Assembly (NCBI GenBank): GCA_938074325.1
Contig: CALJFZ010000018.1
Location: forward strand, 1-46,333
Reading direction: 5' to 3'
Origin: an uncultured Flavobacteriales bacterium
Lineage (GTDB): Bacteria; Bacteroidota; Bacteroidia; Flavobacteriales_D; Sanyastnellaceae
DNA length: 46,333 nt
Part shown: positions 33,643 to 40,216 of the stretch, piece after piece
How the letters are laid out: every line of letters begins with the position of its first letter
Numbering within the stretch: the first letter of the stretch is position 1
The notes under the pieces: generated by a model
Told to the model about the DNA's origin: nothing
Seen by the model: the letters and a program-made list of their open reading frames with translations, nothing else
Databases searched by the model: none
Program-made: the position numbers and the translations under genes

Positions 33643-34512
33643 ATGGATTCAAAACGTATTCTCATTGCCGTCTCGGCCGTCCTCGCCTTCATTTGCCTTT
33701 TTCTCGGCCTCCAACTCTACCAACAAGGCGAGACCATTGAAACCATTGAAGGCGACAATGCCACCCTCACCTTGGAGCGAGATCAGGTCCTCTTCGACTT
33801 GGAAAAGCTACGATTCAGCTACGACACCCTTTCCACTGAGAATGCCCTGATGTTGGCAGAAATCGCCGATCAGCGCGGGCAAATTGACCGCCTGATGACG
33901 CGGGTGAAAAATGGGAACTGGGAGCTGGGCAAAGTCAAAAAGGAAGCCGAAACGCTCCGCTCTATCATGAAGGGCTACGTTGCAACCATCGATTCGCTGA
34001 ACCAATTGAACCTCGCTTTGATTGACGAAAACGACCAAATGCGGGCGCGGGTCGAAGCCATTCAAGAACGCAATGCAAACTTGGTGGAACGCCAGCAAAA
34101 CATGGAAGAAATGATCGTGGCTGGACAGACCCTTCAGGCGGCGGAGGCTTCGGCCACCGGCATCCGTGTCCTGTCCAATGGACGCCAGCGCGATACCGAC
34201 CGGGCCTCGCGCACCAGCATGGTCAAGGTCTGCTTCACCTTGTTGGAAAACCGCATCGCGGAGGCCGGCACCAAAACACTGCATTTGCAAGTAGTCAATG
34301 CCGCAGGTGAAGTGTTAGCCGGTGAACAAACCGAACGAAACACAGCCGGAGGGACACCCATCAGTGCGACGCGTCAAGTCGATTACAACAACGAGCGCGT
34401 GGAAGCATGTATCTTCTACATCCCGGAAGGCACCCTCGCGGAAGGTGCTTACGTCATCCAGCTGTTGGAAGGCGACGAAGCCATCGGCAAGGCTCAATTG
34501 GTCCTGAATTAA
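33643..34512 (+). CDS. Membrane-anchored coiled-coil protein of unknown function
   Basis: 289 aa. One N-terminal membrane helix (RILIAVSAVLAFICLFLGLQL, about residues 5-25) with a short cytoplasmic start, then a long coiled coil (about 30-165) rich in Glu/Gln/Leu heptads, for example LERDQVLFDLEKLRFSYDTL. A C-terminal beta-rich globular domain (about 185-289) includes MVKVCFTLLENRIAEAGTKT, LHLQVVNAAGEVLAGEQ and YVIQLLEGDEAIGKAQLVL. Proteins with this plan occur widely in Bacteroidota, often mislabelled as SMC-like. Topology suggests that the coil and domain are periplasmic. It ends 4 bp before the start of the convergent outer-membrane protein's 3' end region. No functional assignment. Confidence 0.78.
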   Translation: MDSKRILIAVSAVLAFICLFLGLQLYQQGETIETIEGDNATLTLERDQVLFDLEKLRFSYDTLSTENALMLAEIADQRGQIDRLMTRVKNGNWELGKVKKEAETLRSIMKGYVATIDSLNQLNLALIDENDQMRARVEAIQERNANLVERQQNMEEMIVAGQTLQAAEASATGIRVLSNGRQRDTDRASRTSMVKVCFTLLENRIAEAGTKTLHLQVVNAAGEVLAGEQTERNTAGGTPISATRQVDYNNERVEACIFYIPEGTLAEGAYVIQLLEGDEAIGKAQLVLN

Positions 34513-35381
34513 TTGCCGTTCGGGCGGCGTGAAGCGCCGATTCGATACCCCAAGGCAAACGCCGCTTCTGCAAAACCAAAACGCTGGGTTGCTCCCGCAT
34601 CGGTTGGGCCTTGGACGCGGATCCAAGGCAGGGTCATAGCACCAAATTGGGCCGTTGTTTGAATGAAAAATCGGCGGTGTACGTTGGCCCGGAATCCCGC
34701 ATGGAAGCTCATGCCCAATCCGCTGATGTGCTGCGGATTTTTATAGCGCTCACCTGCCCAACGGAAGTCCGTGCTGCAGACGACTACGCCGGCACCTACT
34801 GCCTCGAACATGCGCAGCGAAAATTCGCGTCCTCGCGGTGCCCAGAGAACGTGTTCGTGCTCAAGGCTGAAGCGAACAAAGTTCAATCCATCGCTGTGTT
34901 CGAAGTTGAAGCCTTGCCCCCAATAAAGAGAATCCCCCGCCCATGCGAGTTCTGCCCCCGCGGGCGCCTCGTCCAGGAAGTCAGCAGCCGCAGCGTACCC
35001 GTCGACGTGCATCCACTGCTTTTCCAGTTTGTACTTCATGTGGTCCCATCCTGCAGACACAATCCACCGCTCGCGGATGCGCTTTCCAAACCGCGCATTG
35101 AACTGGGGAATCGTAAACAGCCCTGGGTGGAAATACACCTTCGCCTGGAACCGCTCAGGCATGTCCTTGGCGGTGACGTCGTGCACGGTCACATCGAAGG
35201 CTTGGCCGGTGGGGCCAGTCCCCCACATGTGCACCGTCGACGTGGTATACATGGAACGGTTGTACCCCCATGTGATGTACCAATCGGATTCCACCTCCAA
35301 AGGCGGCACCTCAAGTTGGGCGCGGCCTGAAACCGCCCCCACCGTGCACAAACAAATCAGGAGCAACCGGTGAAAAACCAT
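34509..35381 (-). CDS. Predicted outer-membrane beta-barrel protein, conserved in Bacteroidota
   Basis: 290 aa with a signal peptide (MVFHRLLLICLCTVGAVSGRAQ). The mature part alternates polar and aromatic residues in about ten strands, for example WYITWGYNRSMYTTSTVHMW, RWIVSAGWDHMKYKLEKQW and HAGFRANVHRRFFIQTTAQF, and ends with AAFALGYRIGASRRPNGN. The block DVTVHDVTAKDMPERF, then LFTIPQFNARFGKRI, recalls an unnamed family seen in many Bacteroidota genomes. No enzyme motif is visible. I take ATG 35379-35381, which gives the signal peptide at residue 1. Its start codon overlaps the palindrome CCATGG also used by the opposite frame. Its 3' end overlaps the coiled-coil gene by 4 bp. Confidence 0.8.
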   Translation of the reverse strand: MVFHRLLLICLCTVGAVSGRAQLEVPPLEVESDWYITWGYNRSMYTTSTVHMWGTGPTGQAFDVTVHDVTAKDMPERFQAKVYFHPGLFTIPQFNARFGKRIRERWIVSAGWDHMKYKLEKQWMHVDGYAAAADFLDEAPAGAELAWAGDSLYWGQGFNFEHSDGLNFVRFSLEHEHVLWAPRGREFSLRMFEAVGAGVVVCSTDFRWAGERYKNPQHISGLGMSFHAGFRANVHRRFFIQTTAQFGAMTLPWIRVQGPTDAGATQRFGFAEAAFALGYRIGASRRPNGN

Positions 35382-35385
35382 GGCG

Positions 35386-35393
35386 CGAAAGTA
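35386..35393 (-). promoter_or_regulatory. -7-like box (TACTTTCG) upstream of the outer-membrane protein
   Basis: TACTTTCG on the minus strand, 4 bp ahead of the ATG at 35381. It is identical to the box before the SPOR gene and differs from TAnnTTTG at one base. The very short distance implies a nearly leaderless mRNA. Confidence 0.35.
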
Positions 35394-35418
35394 CGGGCTA
35401 TTGCCCCTCCTTTGGCGC

Positions 35419-35784
35419 ATGACTGCAACCGAAAGAGGCCGCTGGGGAGAAACCCTCGCTGTCATTCACCTCGAAAAACAGAACACCCGCATCCTGTCTC
35501 GAAATTGGCGCTGGAAGCGATTCGAAATCGACTTAATCGGCCGATCCGGCTCCACGTGGGTGTTCATTGAAGTCAAAGTCCGCAAGTGGGGAATGGGACA
35601 GCAAGGCGTGGAAGCCGTAGACAGCCGCAAGCAAGAACGCATCATCCAAGCCGCCCATCACTTCCTACGCATCCACGACATCGACGCACATCGCATCCGC
35701 TTCGACATCGTCTGCATTGAATACAACCGACATGCAAGGCGTATCAACCACATTTCAGATGCATTCATTTGCCTGCCCTCTTGA
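35419..35784 (+). CDS. yraN: YraN family (UPF0102) nuclease-fold protein
   Basis: 121 aa with the PD-(D/E)XK nuclease-like core of UPF0102: RGRWGETLAVIHLEKQNTRI at the N-terminus, then RWKRFEIDLIGRSGSTWVFI and IEVKVRK, which carry the Asp, Glu and Lys of the fold, and the basic motif DSRKQERIIQAAHHFL. A role in DNA processing has been proposed for the family but is not settled. I prefer ATG 35419 because it matches the usual start and length; the frame is open from ATG 35380, but that would add 13 residues and overlap the divergent promoter. The stop lies 14 bp before the next gene's ATG. Confidence 0.9.
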   Translation: MTATERGRWGETLAVIHLEKQNTRILSRNWRWKRFEIDLIGRSGSTWVFIEVKVRKWGMGQQGVEAVDSRKQERIIQAAHHFLRIHDIDAHRIRFDIVCIEYNRHARRINHISDAFICLPS

Positions 35785-35786
35785 GG

Positions 35787-35794
35787 TATCTTTG
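35787..35794 (+). promoter_or_regulatory. Bacteroidota -7 box (TATCTTTG) upstream of the pseudouridine synthase
   Basis: Exact TAnnTTTG directly after the yraN stop and only 4 bp before the ATG at 35799. Transcription would begin at or next to the start codon, giving a leaderless mRNA. Confidence 0.5.
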
Positions 35795-35798
35795 CTGC

Positions 35799-36677
35799 AT
35801 GAAGAAGCCTGCATCATCCGGGCGTTCGGGCGGTCGTTCCAATGGCCGATCCAACGCTTCCCGTACAGGACGGAGTGATTTCCGACCTGGGGCCAAGCCC
35901 GGCCCGGGCGGACGTTCCGGAAACCGCAACGCCAAGCCTCGTTCGCGAAAACCGCTCGGACCCGCGGGCGGACCGATGCGCCTCAACCGCTACATCGCCA
36001 ATGCAGGAGTGTGTTCGCGGAGGGAGGCCGATGCTCTGATTGAGTCCGGCGTTGTTACCGTCAATGGTGAAATCATCGTCCAAATGGGATACAAGGTGAC
36101 GGCTGGCGACAACGTGCAAGTCGGAGGAACCTCCATCCGACCTGAAACCAAGCGTTACGTCCTCCTCAATAAACCCAAAGGATTTGGCACTTCGCCGGGC
36201 GATGCCCGGGCGCGACGTGGCGTCGCTGAGTTGGTCCAAAAAGCGTGTAAAGAGGAGATTCGGTCCATCGACAAGTTGGACCGAGAAAGCACCGGCCTCA
36301 TGCTTTTCACCAACGACGAAGAGCTGATGGTCCGCATGAACCATCCGCAGTCGGGTGCACCCCGTCTGTACCACATCGTGCTCGGCGAACGTGTGCAGAG
36401 CGGGCACCTAGAAGAATTAAAAAAAGGATTTATTGTTGACAAAGGCTTCGTCCGGGCGGAGGAGGCTGAATTTGCCAATGAAGAACACAACCAAATCGGC
36501 CTGAAAATCGTTTCAAGCCGAAGCCGCATTGCACGCCGAATGCTCGAACAACTGGGGTACCATGTCATCAAGATTGATCGCGTTACCCTGGGGCCCCTCA
36601 CAAAAAAGGACGTTCCACGTGGGAGCTTCCGTCACTTGACCGACGCAGAAATCAACTTGCTCAGAATGAGCTGTTAA
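35799..36677 (+). CDS. rRNA pseudouridine synthase (RsuA/RluB family)
   Basis: Converts a uridine in rRNA to pseudouridine; RluB-type members modify 23S rRNA and RsuA 16S rRNA, and I cannot tell which. 292 aa. An N-terminal basic, Gly/Ser/Arg-rich tail of about 55 residues (SGRSGGRSNGRSNASRTGRS) precedes an S4 RNA-binding domain (MRLNRYIANAGVCSRREADA, about 60-105). The catalytic domain has YVLLNKPKGFGTSPGD and the active-site motif KLDRESTGLML with Asp at about D161. I start at ATG 35799; ten more codons upstream would overlap yraN. It is followed 2 bp later by the GT2 gene, so the two are in one operon. Confidence 0.92.
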   Translation: MKKPASSGRSGGRSNGRSNASRTGRSDFRPGAKPGPGGRSGNRNAKPRSRKPLGPAGGPMRLNRYIANAGVCSRREADALIESGVVTVNGEIIVQMGYKVTAGDNVQVGGTSIRPETKRYVLLNKPKGFGTSPGDARARRGVAELVQKACKEEIRSIDKLDRESTGLMLFTNDEELMVRMNHPQSGAPRLYHIVLGERVQSGHLEELKKGFIVDKGFVRAEEAEFANEEHNQIGLKIVSSRSRIARRMLEQLGYHVIKIDRVTLGPLTKKDVPRGSFRHLTDAEINLLRMSC

Positions 36678-36679
36678 CC

Positions 36680-37408
36680 ATGGCTGAAAGCATTGTCATC
36701 ATACCCACCTACAATGAAATCGAGAACATCGAACGGATGCTCCATACCGTTCTGGATCTGTCTCCCGCATTTCACGTTCTCATTGTAGACGATGGGTCAC
36801 CCGATGGCACTGCAGCCGTGGTCAAATCATTCCAAACCGATCATTCCGAACGTATCCACCTCCTGGAGCGACAAGGAAAACTTGGTCTGGGCACCGCCTA
36901 CATTGCCGGCTTCCGGTGGGCATTAGAGCACGGATACGAATTGGTCTACGAAATGGACTGCGATTTCTCGCACAACCCACAAGACTTACCGCGCTTGCGA
37001 CAAGCCTGCATCGATGGAGCCGACGTCGCTGTAGGATCGCGGTATGTGAAGGGCGGTAAAGTGAGCAACTGGCCCATCGGCCGCATTCTGATGAGCTACT
37101 TCGCATCGGTGTATGTCAACACCGTCCTGTGGCTTGGCGTCCGGGATTCCACCGCCGGCTTCAAGTGCTACAGAGCGGAGGTGTTGCGCACCATTGACCT
37201 TGATCGCATTCGCTTCATCGGCTATGCCTTCCAAATTGAAATGAAATACAATGCCCGTCGACTGGGCTTTCGCATCGCAGAAGTGCCCATTACCTTTGTC
37301 GACCGAGAATTTGGCACCAGCAAAATGAGCATGAACATCTTCCGAGAAGCCTTCTTGGGAGTGCTCCAAATGCGGTTCCGACCCATCCGAGCAAAACAAA
37401 ACACCTGA
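36680..37408 (+). CDS. Polyprenol-phosphate mannosyltransferase-like GT2 glycosyltransferase
   Basis: 242 aa, cytoplasmic face of the inner membrane. It resembles dolichol-phosphate mannose synthases: VIIPTYNEIENIERML at the N-terminus, VLIVDDGSPDGTAAVV for nucleotide-sugar binding, GKLGLGTAYIAGFRWAL, the DCDFSHNPQDLP metal site (DxD-like) and SRYVKGGKVSNWP. It ends after FVDREFGTSKM and has no C-terminal membrane helices, which is the soluble DPM1 type. It probably transfers a sugar to a polyprenyl phosphate for envelope glycans or protein glycosylation; the sugar is not determined. It starts 2 bp after the pseudouridine synthase stop and ends 4 bp before dihydroorotase. Confidence 0.92.
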   Translation: MAESIVIIPTYNEIENIERMLHTVLDLSPAFHVLIVDDGSPDGTAAVVKSFQTDHSERIHLLERQGKLGLGTAYIAGFRWALEHGYELVYEMDCDFSHNPQDLPRLRQACIDGADVAVGSRYVKGGKVSNWPIGRILMSYFASVYVNTVLWLGVRDSTAGFKCYRAEVLRTIDLDRIRFIGYAFQIEMKYNARRLGFRIAEVPITFVDREFGTSKMSMNIFREAFLGVLQMRFRPIRAKQNT

Positions 37409-37412
37409 TCCC

Positions 37413-38777
37413 ATGACCGCCACTCCGACCCGTTTCATTCGCGCATCCATTGTCAACGAAGGAAAAGTCGAGGTTGGTGACGTGTTGATCGCACGGGACG
37501 GGACCATCGGAGCTGTTGGCGCCGCCTGCGACCAACACCCAGAAGCTTCAGAGGCCATTCAAATCGATGCCCAAGGGCTGTGGCTCATGCCAGGCGCCAT
37601 CGACGACCAGGTACACTTTCGCGAACCCGGATTGACCCACAAAGGCGAAATCGCGACAGAATCAGCCGCGGCAGCAGCGGGCGGGATCACCTCCTTCATG
37701 GAGATGCCGAACACCGTGCCCCAAGCCTTAACCCAACAATTGCTCGAGGACAAGTACGAACGCGCTGCAGAGGTCAGTGCCGTGAACTACTCATTCTTCA
37801 TGGGCGCTTCCAACGACAACCTGGACGAGGTGCTCAAAACCAACCCCAAGCGGGTGTGCGGCGTCAAAGTGTTCATGGGGTCGTCAACCGGTAACATGTT
37901 GGTCGATAACCGAGCGGTGCTGGAGGCGGTTTTCAAAGAGAGTCCCACGCTCGTCGCCACCCACTGCGAAGACGAAGCCACGATCCGCCGAAATTCTGCC
38001 GCTGCCAAAGAGCGCTACGGCGAATTTGTTCCCATTGACCAGCACCCGTTGATCCGCAGCGCCGAAGCGTGCTACCGGTCCTCCTCCATGGCCGTGGAAT
38101 TAGCTGAGAAATCCAACACGCGCTTGCACATCCTGCACATCTCGACCGCGAAGGAAGTCGGGCTGTTTCGCAACGACATCCCGTCCAAGGAAAAGCGCAT
38201 CACCGCCGAAGCATGCATCCACCACTTGTGGTTCACAGACGCCGATTACCAAACCAAAGGCACCCACATCAAATGGAATCCCGCGGTCAAAACCGCCGAC
38301 GACCGAGAAGCCATTCGCGCAGGCATTCTGAACGGCCGCATTGACGTCGTCGCCACCGACCACGCGCCCCATACCGCTGAAGAAAAATCAGGGTCCTATT
38401 TCCAAGCACCTTCAGGCGGGCCACTGGTCCAACATGCCCTGCCGGCGATGCTCGAGATGGTCCACCAAGGCGTGCTGCCGGTAGAAGAGGTAGCCAACCT
38501 CATGTCCCACCGCGTTGCGGACATGTTCGACATGAATAACCGGGGGTATATCCGTGCAGGCCACCAAGCCGACCTCGTTCTCGTTGATCCGAACGACCCA
38601 TGGAAGGTGACCAAGTCCAACATCTTGTACAAATGCGGTTGGTCTCCCTTTGAGGGAACAACGTTCAAATCCCGCATCCGAGGCACGTGGGTCAACGGTG
38701 TCCAAGTCTATGACGGGGACCGCGTTTTGACGGAGCATGGAAACCATGCCGGCCAACGCCTCGCATTCGACCGATGA
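37413..38777 (+). CDS. pyrC: Dihydroorotase
   Basis: Closes N-carbamoyl-aspartate to dihydroorotate in pyrimidine synthesis; 454 aa, amidohydrolase fold. Signatures are PGAIDDQVHFREPGLTHKGE (about residues 58-77), SAAAAAGGITSFMEMPNT, VKVFMGSSTGNMLVDN, LVATHCEDE, LHILHIST and ATDHAPHTAEEK. The first metal-site motif has Gln in place of the first His of the usual HxH, a pattern I recall from Bacteroidota dihydroorotases. It overlaps the next gene by 4 bp (ATGA) and follows the GT2 gene by 4 bp, so it is part of the same operon. A hydantoinase is a remote alternative. Confidence 0.93.
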   Translation: MTATPTRFIRASIVNEGKVEVGDVLIARDGTIGAVGAACDQHPEASEAIQIDAQGLWLMPGAIDDQVHFREPGLTHKGEIATESAAAAAGGITSFMEMPNTVPQALTQQLLEDKYERAAEVSAVNYSFFMGASNDNLDEVLKTNPKRVCGVKVFMGSSTGNMLVDNRAVLEAVFKESPTLVATHCEDEATIRRNSAAAKERYGEFVPIDQHPLIRSAEACYRSSSMAVELAEKSNTRLHILHISTAKEVGLFRNDIPSKEKRITAEACIHHLWFTDADYQTKGTHIKWNPAVKTADDREAIRAGILNGRIDVVATDHAPHTAEEKSGSYFQAPSGGPLVQHALPAMLEMVHQGVLPVEEVANLMSHRVADMFDMNNRGYIRAGHQADLVLVDPNDPWKVTKSNILYKCGWSPFEGTTFKSRIRGTWVNGVQVYDGDRVLTEHGNHAGQRLAFDR

Positions 38778-39196
38778 TGCGCCTCTCCTGCATAGGGATT
38801 TTGGCGCTTCTCCTCGGCAGTTGCGGCACGGGGGCCAATTTCGATGGTCCGCCACCCCCCGAGGGCGTCATTGCCCAAGACACCTTCGTGCAGGTCCTGA
38901 CTGAAGTGCACCTCATCGAAGGCGCGCTCAAACAGCGTTTGTTTCGAAACGACGACAGCGGCGAACGAGCGCTTTCTCATTATGCGGAGCTGTACGAGCG
39001 TTGGGGAATCAACGAGGAGCGGTTCAAGGCCACCTATACATGGTGGTATCAGCGTCCCGAAGCCATGGACGCATTGTTGGAAGAAGTCGCTGAACGGCTT
39101 ACCGAATTGGAACGTGAAATCGTCGAAACGGAAACCGACGAGGCGACGCCTAACGCTTCACCGGCCCCAATGTCCTCAAGACGGCGGGAACAGTAG
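38774..39196 (+). CDS. DUF4296 family lipoprotein
   Basis: 140 aa. Lipoprotein signal peptide with the lipobox LLGSC (Cys about residue 17), so it is membrane-anchored in the periplasm or at the outer membrane. The following about 85 residues match DUF4296: FVQVLTEVHLIEGALKQRLF, the SHYAELYERWGINEERFKAT segment and the helix RPEAMDALLEEVAERLTELE. The C-terminus is Thr/Ala/Ser-rich. No function is known. It is translationally coupled to dihydroorotase by a 4-bp overlap. Its last 47 bp overlap the epimerase gene on the other strand. Confidence 0.87.
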   Translation: MMRLSCIGILALLLGSCGTGANFDGPPPPEGVIAQDTFVQVLTEVHLIEGALKQRLFRNDDSGERALSHYAELYERWGINEERFKATYTWWYQRPEAMDALLEEVAERLTELEREIVETETDEATPNASPAPMSSRRREQ

Positions 39197-40172
39197 CCTC
39201 GATGGTGGATTGGATGGACGCGTAGGTCCAGTCCACGCCTTTGTCCTTGAGTGTACGTTCCAATTTCTGGGTCGCATACCGGTGATCCTTGTTGGTGTTC
39301 TCCACGGATTCTTTGGAGATCGGCGCCCTGCGGCCCGTGAACAATTCGTACAATGCGCTGAGTCGCCAGGCCGTTCCCATCATCCACGATTTGAGCGGGC
39401 GGTGAGGCGGTGCGACCCCCATTGCCTCTGCCATCCACGTCATCAACTGTTGATACGTGGCATTTTCAGAACACAGGACGAACCGTTCGCCCCAGCATCC
39501 GTTGGCCGCTAACAGGGTGCACGCCCGGGCAACGTCGCGCGCCGCAACAAAACCGTTGGCACCGGTGGGGTACCAACTGAGTCCGCGGTGGACCAACGCA
39601 AAGAGCCGCGAAGAACTGCGCGCGAAATCGCCTTCGCCCAACACGATAACCGGATTGACTGCCAGTACCCTCAACCCTTCTTCCTGGCCGCGCCACGCCT
39701 CCAATTCGGCTGCAAACTTCGATCGGGCGTATTGGCTGACTTCCCTTCCATCTTCAAACGGAACGTCCTCATGCACCGGTTCGCCGGGCTTTCGGCCCAA
39801 CGCTGCCACACTGCTCACGTGCACAAGTTCTTCCACCCCGCTGTGAAGCATCGCATTGACCAGCACACCGGTCGCATCGCGGTTGATCCGCATCATAGCT
39901 GCAGCGTCTTTCGGGTGAAACGAAACCATGGCCGCACAATGGTAGACGCGTTCGCAACCTGCCATGGCTTCCTCGAGAAAAAGCCCATCGTGTATGCTTC
40001 CTTCAACCCATTGCAAAGCATGGGCATCGGTGCCATATTCCTCCAAAAATCGGTGCACGGCGGATCGGTCCGATTCAGGCCGGCACACCGCACGCACTTC
40101 TTCCCCCGCACGAAGCAATTCGTCCACCAAATACCGCCCTACCAAGCCCGTTGCTCCCGTAACAAATACCAT
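39150..40172 (-). CDS. NAD-dependent epimerase/dehydratase family protein (extended SDR)
   Basis: 340 aa. The Rossmann loop VTGATGLVGRYLVDELL (residues 4-20) has the TGxxGxxG motif. HCAAMVSFHP follows near residue 80 and the active-site motif is YARSKFAAELEAW (Tyr-x3-Lys) with VHVSSVAALG supplying the Ser. It resembles SDRs annotated as NAD-dependent epimerases or dihydroflavonol-4-reductase-like proteins. Substrate unknown; a nucleotide sugar or a sterol-like ketone are both possible. I start at ATG 40170-40172, at once before the Rossmann strand. Its 3' end overlaps the DUF4296 gene by 47 bp. Divergent from uvrC by 44 bp. Confidence 0.88.
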   Translation of the reverse strand: MVFVTGATGLVGRYLVDELLRAGEEVRAVCRPESDRSAVHRFLEEYGTDAHALQWVEGSIHDGLFLEEAMAGCERVYHCAAMVSFHPKDAAAMMRINRDATGVLVNAMLHSGVEELVHVSSVAALGRKPGEPVHEDVPFEDGREVSQYARSKFAAELEAWRGQEEGLRVLAVNPVIVLGEGDFARSSSRLFALVHRGLSWYPTGANGFVAARDVARACTLLAANGCWGERFVLCSENATYQQLMTWMAEAMGVAPPHRPLKSWMMGTAWRLSALYELFTGRRAPISKESVENTNKDHRYATQKLERTLKDKGVDWTYASIQSTIEATVPAVLRTLGPVKR

Positions 40173-40176
40173 GCTT

Positions 40177-40184
40177 CGAAGGTA
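40177..40184 (-). promoter_or_regulatory. -7-like box (TACCTTCG) upstream of the epimerase
   Basis: TACCTTCG on the minus strand, 4 bp ahead of the ATG at 40172. One mismatch to TAnnTTTG, again TTCG, and the same short distance as for gpsA and the outer-membrane protein. Confidence 0.35.
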
Positions 40185-40216
40185 GTTGGAGAATCCGCCC
40201 GAACTTCGCAGCGCAC

